In this document: in pieces, positions 16,113 to 25,100 of the stretch
Position numbering within the stretch: position 1 is the first letter of the stretch
Layout of the letters: every line of letters starts with the position of its first letter
From: SYFY01 sp031385325
GTDB lineage: Bacteria; Pseudomonadota; Gammaproteobacteria; Pseudomonadales; Azotimanducaceae
Assembly (NCBI GenBank): GCA_031385325.1
Contig: JANNBJ010000041.1
Span: forward strand, 1 to 31,759
Direction: 5' to 3'
Length of the DNA: 31,759 nt
The notes under the pieces: model-generated
What the model was told of the DNA's origin: nothing
Database searches by the model: none
Seen by the model: the letters and a program-made list of their open reading frames with translations, nothing else
Made by a program: the position numbers and the translations under genes

Positions 16113-19100
16113 ATCTGTCTGATCCAAAGCCCGAGCAAGAAGGAATGTTAACTCCGAGAAAACGGGAACTACTGGATAGACTTCTCAAAGGAGGGAAGGC
16201 CCCCCTTTCCAGAACCGTTATTCATGCCGTGGACGAAGACCAGGAAACCAGGCCTCTTTCATTTGCACAGGAGCGGATGTGGATCGTTGATCGAATGGTT
16301 ACGGACGGTGCCCTCTACAACATGCCGCAGGCGTGGCGGTTGAGCGGGGAGGTTCGAACCACGGTGTTGCAGGCGGCTCTGACCGATGTGCTGGTTCGGC
16401 AAAAGATGCTGGCAACGGGTTATGCCGGTACGGTCGATGGTCCGGTGCAGTACCACGTGGATTCGTCGTTTCCTTTGGTCGAGCTGGATCTGAGCCAGTG
16501 GGCATCGACGAAGCAAATGACCGAGTGCGAGCAGGCAGTTCAGTCCGCGGCCCGGCAGCCCTTTGATCTTGAACAGCCACCCTTGGCGCGGGCATTGCTG
16601 GTGCATCTTGGTCCCACTGATCAGATTTTGCTGGTGGTCATGCATCACATTGCATCGGATGGCTGGTCGATGGGTGTGTTTGCACGTGAATTGTCGTTTG
16701 CCTATGCGGAACGGAGCCAGGGACGAGCACCGGCGTGGTTGCCCCTGACGGTTGAGTACAAGGATTATTCGGTCTGGCAACGTCAGTGGTTGAGCGGGGA
16801 GGTACTGGAACGACAGTTGGGTTACTGGCGAAAGCAGCTTGAGGGCTTGGAGCCGCTGGAGTTGCCCCTGGATCACGCCCGGCCGGCACAGCCGAGTTAT
16901 CGTGGTGCTGAGGTGACCGTAGAAATTCCAGTTGATCTCACGGCTGGCCTGAAGGTGCTGGCGCGTCGACATCACGTCACGCTGCACATGGTTCTGTTGT
17001 CCGCTTTCCAGACGCTGCTGATGAGATACAGTGGCCAGACAGACATTGCGATTGGCACGCCGGTAGCGGGACGCAGCCGTCTGGAGTACGAGCAGCTGAT
17101 CGGGTTTTTCGTGAACACGCTTGTTTTGCGCGGCGATCTGAGTGGCAATCCGCGGTTCACGGAGCTTCTGGATCGCACCCGCGGCTACACGCTGGATGCC
17201 TATGATCACCAGGACATTCCCTTCGAGAAGCTGGTCAGTGAACTCGGCACACCGCGCAACCTGAGCCACAATCCTCTGTTTCAGGTCAGCTTCGTGTTTC
17301 AGAACACGCCTGATGCTCCTCTTCAACTCGGACAGCTCGGACAGCTGGCTGCAGAGCCACTGCCTCTCCAGATGAACTCATCGAAGTTCGATCTGGGACT
17401 GTCAGTGACCGAGAGGACAGACGGGCTGCGGATGACGATGGTGTATAGCACCGACCTGTTTCTTGACTCGACCATCGAGCGGATGGCGGGGCATCTGCGC
17501 CAGTTGCTGAAGGAGATTGTCAGGGATCCCGCTTGTCGAATCGAGGAGTTGCCACTGCTGGGAGAAGCAGAACGTCGTCAGTTGGTGCCGGACTCGACTG
17601 ACTCTGGTCTGGCTGAATCCTGTCCTTTGCCAGCAACGAGCATTGAACAACAGGTCGCGCGGACGCCTGATCGTGTTGCGGTTCGGTTTCGCAGTCAGAC
17701 GCTGACCTTCAAACAGCTGAACGAACAGGCCAACCGGCTGGCTCGATTCTTGAGATCAGTGGGCGTGGGCGCCGATAGCGTCGTCGGACTGCATATGGAG
17801 CGCTCCATCGAGATGGTCGTCGGATTGCTGGGAGTATTGAAAGCAGGTGGCGCGTATTTGCCGCTCGATCCCGGCCTTCCGCTAGAGCGTCTGGATTTCA
17901 TGGTGCGAGAGTCGGACACATGCGTGGTTCTGTCACACGCCGCCGTCCCGCAGGGCTGGTCTCCTCCAGGCCTGCGTACTTTCAAAGTCGACGACGATTG
18001 CGACCTCTGGGCATCATCAGCGACCGACAATCTCCCGGCTCTTACCAGCCTGGAAAATCTCGCCTACGTCATTTTCACCTCCGGTTCCACCGGCCTTCCC
18101 AAGGGAGTGATGGTGAAGAACCGCGGCATCTGCAACCACATGCAGTGGATGATCGGAAACTTCGACTTTTCTTCCCGCCATGTTTTTTTACAGAAAACCA
18201 GCATCAGCTTTGATGCTTCCGTGTGGGAATTTCTGGCTCCTCTGATGGTCGGCGGAGAGCTGGTGCTGCCAGATCCGGGATCAGAAATGGACCCGCTGCT
18301 GCTCTCGGCTGCAGTGCAAAAACATGGTGTCACACACCTTCAGGTGACACCGATGATGCTGCGCGCCCTGGTAGAAACGTCAGAGTTCGCTGCGAGTTCG
18401 ACGCTGCAGCGCGTCTTTGTTGGCGGTGAGGTGCTGGACCGCAGTCTGGTCCAGGATTTTTGCAAGGCATTCTCCATCCCGCTCTGCAACCTGTATGGTC
18501 CTACCGAAGCCACCATCGATACGCATTACTGGTTGTGTGATGGTCGCGCCGATGCGATCGTTCCGATAGGTCGTGCCATAACCAATACCTCGGCCTACGT
18601 ACTTGATCGTCATCGTCATCCGGTTCCGATTGGCATTCCTGGTGAGCTCTACATCGGCGGTGATGGCCTGGCGAGGGGATACCTCAATCAACCCCAATTG
18701 ACGGCTGAACGATTTGTGCCGTCGCCTTTCGTGGCGGGAGCGCAACTGTATCGATCTGGAGATCTCGTGCGCTGGACAGCCAGCGGAGAGCTGGAATACC
18801 TGGGACGCATGGATCATCAGATCAAACTGCGTGGCTGCCGGATCGAACCGGGTGAAATCGAAGCTGTCATCCGGGAGGACGCAACAATCCGGCAGTGCGT
18901 CGTGATTGTTCGAGAGGATCGTCCTGGTGACAAGCGTCTGGTCGCCTATTTCGAAACCAGTGAGTGGACCGCTTCTGTTATGGAGCGTCTGCGATCGCGT
19001 CTCAAGCAGCGACTGCCGGAGTTCATGATCCCGGCGGTGTTCGTTCCGCTTGAGCGTCTGCCCATGACACGGGGTGGGAAGATCGATCGACAGTCTTTGC

Positions 19101-22100
19101 CGAAGCCGGATGATTCGAATCTGGGTGTGCATCCGGACCAGGTCGCGCCACGAACTGCGGCTGAACGGCAACTGGCGAAGATCTGGTGCGAAGTACTCGG
19201 TCTTGAGGCAGTCGGTGTTCACGACAACTTCTTTGCCCTGGGCGGGCATTCCATCCTGGCTACGCGGATCGTTGCGCGATTGTGGTCCGGGTCGAAGCAG
19301 GTGATGCCGCTCCGCAAAATTTTCGAAGCACCGACTATCGCAGAGTTCGCACGGCTCCTGGATGAGGTGCCAAATACGTCTGAGCTCATTGAAGTCAGGC
19401 CCTCATTGCGTGATGAGCGCAGTCAGGTCGGATACGTTCCTCTGTCTTTTGCCCAGGAGCGCATGTGGTTTCTGGAACAGATGCAACCTGGCAATCCTGC
19501 TTACAACATGCCAGCAGGCCTACGACTGCGCGGGTCGCTCGAAATCGAGGCGTTGCGAAGATCCATCGAAGAGATCATTCGCCGGCACGAGCCCTTGTGT
19601 GCCAAACTTGTTCTGGATGGTGACCAGCTGTTTCAGGTCATAACGCCGGTCGAACGCTTTGAACTGCAGCATGAAGCGCTGACAGACGCGCCAACCCCGC
19701 AACTGGAAGTCGACATCTCCAGCTGGTGTCAGAAACAAGCCAATACACCTATTGATATCACCAGCGGATTGTTGCTGCGAGCCTCACTGTTGCACATCGA
19801 CGACAACGACCATGTGCTGATGTTGGTCCTGCATCATGTTGCAAGCGACGGCTGGTCGATTTCGGTCCTGTTCCGCGAGTTATCAACCGTGTACGAGGCA
19901 TTCAGGCGCGGGAACCCGTCACCACTCGCAGATCTCCCGACAAGCTACTCGGACTATTCCAGGTGGCAGCGAGAGCGATTGCAGGGAGATTTCGAAGCGG
20001 GGTTGATTGACTACTGGACAGAGCGGCTGCGAGGCGCCCCACAGTTCCTTGAACTGCCTGTCGATTGGCCTCGCCGGAAGCATGAGTCCAACCGTGGTGC
20101 TCGTTGCACACTTGAATTGAGTTGCGAACTGACGACGTCCATCGGCCAACTTGGGCTGCAATCCCGGTCGACGACCTTTACCGTGATGCTGGCCGCATTT
20201 CAATTCCTCTTGAGCCGGCTGTCCGGCCAACTTGATATCCTCGTCGGCATTCCTGTTGCGGGTCGTACACGTTCAGATCATGAGGCGTTGATTGGGCTTT
20301 TTCTTAACGTGCTCGTTATTCGTACTGATCTGGAAGGTAATCAGTCGTTCAGAGAACTGTTGGGACAGGTACACAGCAATGCACTGGACGCCTACCAGCA
20401 TCAGGAACTTCCATTCGAGCGTCTGGTCGAGATACTGAGCCCGGAGCGACGTGCTTCACATAGCCCCCTGGTGCAGGTGCTGTTCAACGGTGTAACGACT
20501 GATCAGCCTCATTGGCAGTCTTCTGAGCTTTCAATCGAGCAGATTTCGAGTGGCGTGCTTCCCTCCAAGTATGATCTGACAGTCTACGTACGCGAGACGC
20601 CACAGCAGCTCCTGTTGAACCTGGTCTACAACCCGGATCTGTTCAGTGCTGATCGAATGTGCGAGTTCCTGGACCAGTACCAGTGGGTACTCGAACAGAT
20701 TGTCATGGACCCGGACCGCGCGATCGAATCCCTTGGATTGTGTACATCCAGGTCGGGTCTGTTATTGCCGAATCCGGGGTTGAAGCTGGCCGCGCCAATA
20801 CAGAGACGGGTTACTGATCTTGTTGAGAACATCGTCCAGCGGCTGCCAGATCAGGTTGCCATCCGCTGCGGCACTTCGGATTGGAGTTATGCGCAGCTGT
20901 GGTCAAGATCGCTACAGTTCGCAGAACAGTTGCGCAAACAAGGATTCGTCGAACGCGCAGGAGTTGCAGTCTATGGGGCTCCGTCGTTTGGTTTGATCAG
21001 TTCAGTTGTCGGGCTATTGCGTAGCGGTGCGGTACTCGTACTCATCGATCCCAAACTGCCGCTGATTCGTCAGCGATACATGATCGATCATGCGGGATGC
21101 ATGATTCTCGCTGTGGTTGGTGATGTCACCGCGGATGCGCTAGGGCTGGCGGCACATCGACCGCTGGTTGTGGTGGATGGTCGTAGTGGCGAGGTCACGG
21201 GTAGTCGTCCGGCAGATCATGCGCAGACTGTCGAAGGGGTTGAACGTCGATTCCCTGAAGATGCGGCCTATGTGTTTTTCACCTCGGGTACGAGTGGCAT
21301 GCCAAAAGGTGTAGTCGGCAGTCATGCGGGACTGAGTCATTTCATCACCTGGCAGCGTGATCAGTTTGAAGTGGGACCCGCTGATCGAATCGCTCATGTC
21401 ACCGGAATCTCGTTTGATGTCGTCATGCGGGAGATCTTTCTGCCACTGACCAGCGGTGCAAGTTTGTGCATCCCCGACGCGTCCATTGATGATCCGAGCG
21501 TACTCTGGCCCTGGCTGGATCAGCAAGGTGTCACCATCGTGCACAGCGTCCCCTCACGATTGCAGAATTGGCTCAGTCTCGTGAGCGCAACCGTTCGGTT
21601 AGGCGATATTCGCCTGCTCTTCATGGCGGGTGAACCGCTGTCACACACGCTCGTCAATGCCTGGCGCTTGCGGTTTGCCGGCGACATCGTGAATCTCTAT
21701 GGGCCGACTGAAACCACGCTGGCCAAATCGTGGTACCGGGTTCCATCAAGGGCGAACGTGCAGGATGGCATACAACCGATCGGTAGCCCGCTGCCACAGA
21801 CGCAGCTCGTGCTGATGAGTAGTGGCGGACAACGATGTGGGGTGGGTGAGTTGGGTGAGATTGTCATCCGCACACCGTTCCGCACTCTCGGTTATCTGGA
21901 CTTCGACCAGAGCCGTGAACGCTTCAGACTCAACCCGTTCGGCAGCGAAGCGGACGACCTGTTGTACTACACCGGAGATCTGGGTCGATATCGGCCGGAT
22001 GGTGTGCTTGAAATCGCTGGGCGTGTTGATGATCAGATCAAGATCGGTGGTGTACGAGTCGAGCCCGCCGAGATCAGCAGCGTCCTGTCCACACAACCGG

Positions 22101-25100
22101 AGGTTGGCGCCTGTCATGTCGGTGTGGTCACCGGTGCGGACGGTGAGAAGCGTCTCGTGGCCTGGGTCGTACCGCGTCAGGGGCACCGCGTAGAGTCTGC
22201 AGTGCTGCATGGATATCTGGCATCCAGATTGCCTGGTGCCATGATTCCTGCACGCTTCGTCATGCTCGAAACAATGCCCCTTACGCCGAACGGCAAGGTT
22301 GATCGTCGAGCGTTGCCATCGCCGGATGATTCCCGACCGGATGTGACCACTGTCTACGTCGCACCTCGAAGCGAAATCGAGCATGAACTGTCAGCTATCT
22401 GGTGCCAGGTGCTGGGCTTGCCATCAGTGGGCATCCATGATGATTTTTTCTCTCTTGGTGGGCATTCGCTGCTCGTCACTCGTGTCAAAGCGAGGATAGT
22501 CGCCTCCCTCAAGGTAGACATCCCGGTACGTCGACTGTTCGACGCGTCGACGATTGCGGAACTCGCGTCGATCGTTGAGATCGCGCGCAGTCAGGAACAC
22601 TCAGCGTCCGTCAGTGCGCCTGTCCGTCTTGACCGCGATTCGGAAACTGCGTTGTTGTCGTTTGCACAGCAGCGGCTGTGGTTCCTCGAACAACTGGAAG
22701 GCGAGTCAGCCACCAACAACCTGTCCTATGCCTGGGAAATCGGCGGCCCTCTGGATGCCGATGCCTTGGGTCGTGCGTTTCAAGAGATCTTGTCCAGACA
22801 CGAACCGTTACGTACCAATTTTCGCGTCCAGGACGGACAGCCGGTTCAGGTCATTCCAGCGGATCGTCGACTTTCAGTCGAGCGTACCGATCTGACTTCG
22901 CTGTCACCGGCAAAGCAGGACGACGAGTTGCGCATTCGTCAACACCAGGAACTTGCGCGAACGTTTGATCCAGCGTGCGATCTCATGTTGCGAGTTTCGC
23001 TCCTGAAACGTGCCGTGGATCGACATGTGTTGCTGTTGACCATGCATCACATTGCCACGGATGGCACTTCGCTGCGTCTGCTGTGGCGTGAACTTGAAAC
23101 GCTTTATTCGTCTTTCACACGCGGGGTGGTGCCTGTATTGCCGGAGTTGCCGATCAGCTACGCCGACTTTGCAATGTGGCAGCGCCGTGAATTGGTCGGC
23201 GGTAGGCTGCAGGCGATGGTGGATTATTGGCGGGTTCAACTGGAGGGTGTGGCGCCGCTGGAATTACCCTCGGACCGGCAACGGCCGCTGCTTGCGAGTC
23301 ATCGAGGTGGGCGCCATGATTTCGAGATTCCGGCAGCCTTGGCGATTCGGCTGCAAGGGTTGAGTCAGCAGTCTGGTGCGACCATGCACATGCTGCTTCT
23401 GGCAGCTTTCCAGGTGCTCCTGTTTCGATACGCAAGGCAAGATGATGTTGCGGTCGGCATTCCCGTAGCGGGACGTACCCACACGGAACTCGAAAACCTG
23501 ATTGGCTGTTTCGTGAATACGGTGGTTATAAGGACCAATCTCGCTGGCAGTCCAACCTTCAGTGAACTGTTGGCCGCCGTTCGACGATCATCGCTCGCGG
23601 CTTATGAACACCAGGAAGTCCCGTTTGAAAAGCTGGTTGAAGAACTTCGACCCGAGCGGCACCTGAGTCGGAATCCGCTGTTTCAGGTCATGTTCCAGTT
23701 CCTGAATTTTGAGGGACAGCGGTTGCAGCTGGATGGGTTGGCAGTGTCTTCCCTGCCGTCGAGCAGTGAGCGAGTGGCGCTGGATATTGAGCTCAGTCTC
23801 ATGCCGGTGGATCAGCATCTGGTTGGTGTGTTCCGGTACAGCACGGACTTGTTTGACGCGAGCACCATCGCGCGCATGGTGGATCACTTCCAGCACTTGC
23901 TGGAGGCAATCGTCGGCGACCCGGAATGCCCGGTTGATGAACTTGCCATGGTGGGCGTCGCGGAGCGACAGCAGCTCCTGGTGACGTGGAATGACACATC
24001 AGAACCACCGCATTCAGTCCAGAGTGTTCATGGCCTGTTCGAAGCCCAGGTGGTCAGGACTCCGAACGCAATCGCGGTACGTTTTGAAGGCGATGAGCTG
24101 ACTTACTCAGGGTTGAACGAACGGGCTAACAAGCTCGCCCATCATCTGCTGGCACTGGGAGTAAACTCGCAGACACTGGTTGGTTTGTTTGTTGAACGCT
24201 CACTTGAGTTGGTGGTCGGGATTCTTGGTGTCATGAAAACGGGGGCCGCCTACGTTCCGCTGGACCCTGACCATCCGGCGGAACGGCTTGATGGCATGTT
24301 GACGGACGCCGGAGTGCGGTATCTGGTTACCCAGAAACGGCTGGTTTCCTTCATGCCTGGCGCCATTGAACAACAGATCTGCCTGGATGTAGACGAGCCT
24401 TGGCAGACGAACCAGGATCCCGCCAATCCCGGCCGAGAGTCCGCCGTTGATGATCGTGCCTACGTGATGTACACCTCAGGCTCCACTGGACGGCCGAAAG
24501 GTGTGCAGGTACCTCACAGGGCGGTGGTCAATCTGCTGTCATCGATGGCTCGCCAGCCTGGCATCACATCGGCTGATCGCCTGGTGAGCGTGACAACACC
24601 GACCTTTGACATCTCTGTTCTTGAACTCATGTTGCCGCTGACGATTGGCGCCAGCGTCGAGATTGCCGGCAAGGATGTGGTGGCTGATCCTGCTGCCCTG
24701 TCGGCGTGTTTGGCCCGTTCCCGGCCGACGGTCATGCAGGCAACGCCGACCACCTGGCAAATGCTGGTGAATCACGGCTGGATGGGTAGCCGCACGCTGA
24801 AAGTCCTGTGTGGAGGCGAGGCGCTGCCAGACCAACTGGCAGCCGATCTGCTTGAGCGGAGCGGGGAACTCTGGAACATGTATGGGCCGACGGAAACCAC
24901 CGTCTGGTCGACGATCAAGCAGGTTTGTGATCCAGACCAGTTTGGATCCATCGGCACGCCAATCGCGAATACCCAGGTCTACGTCGTGGATTCAAGGCTC
25001 CAGCCAGTTCCTGTTGGTATTCCCGGTGAACTCTGTATTGGTGGTTCAGGGGTCAGTCTCGGTTATCTCAATCGTGCTGAATTGACCGCCGAGAAGTTTG

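Noticed and set aside
16259..17326. A 355-codon minus-strand frame inside NRPS module 1
   Set aside because: It is fully antisense to a condensation domain with all its motifs and shows no recognisable domain or ribosome site.
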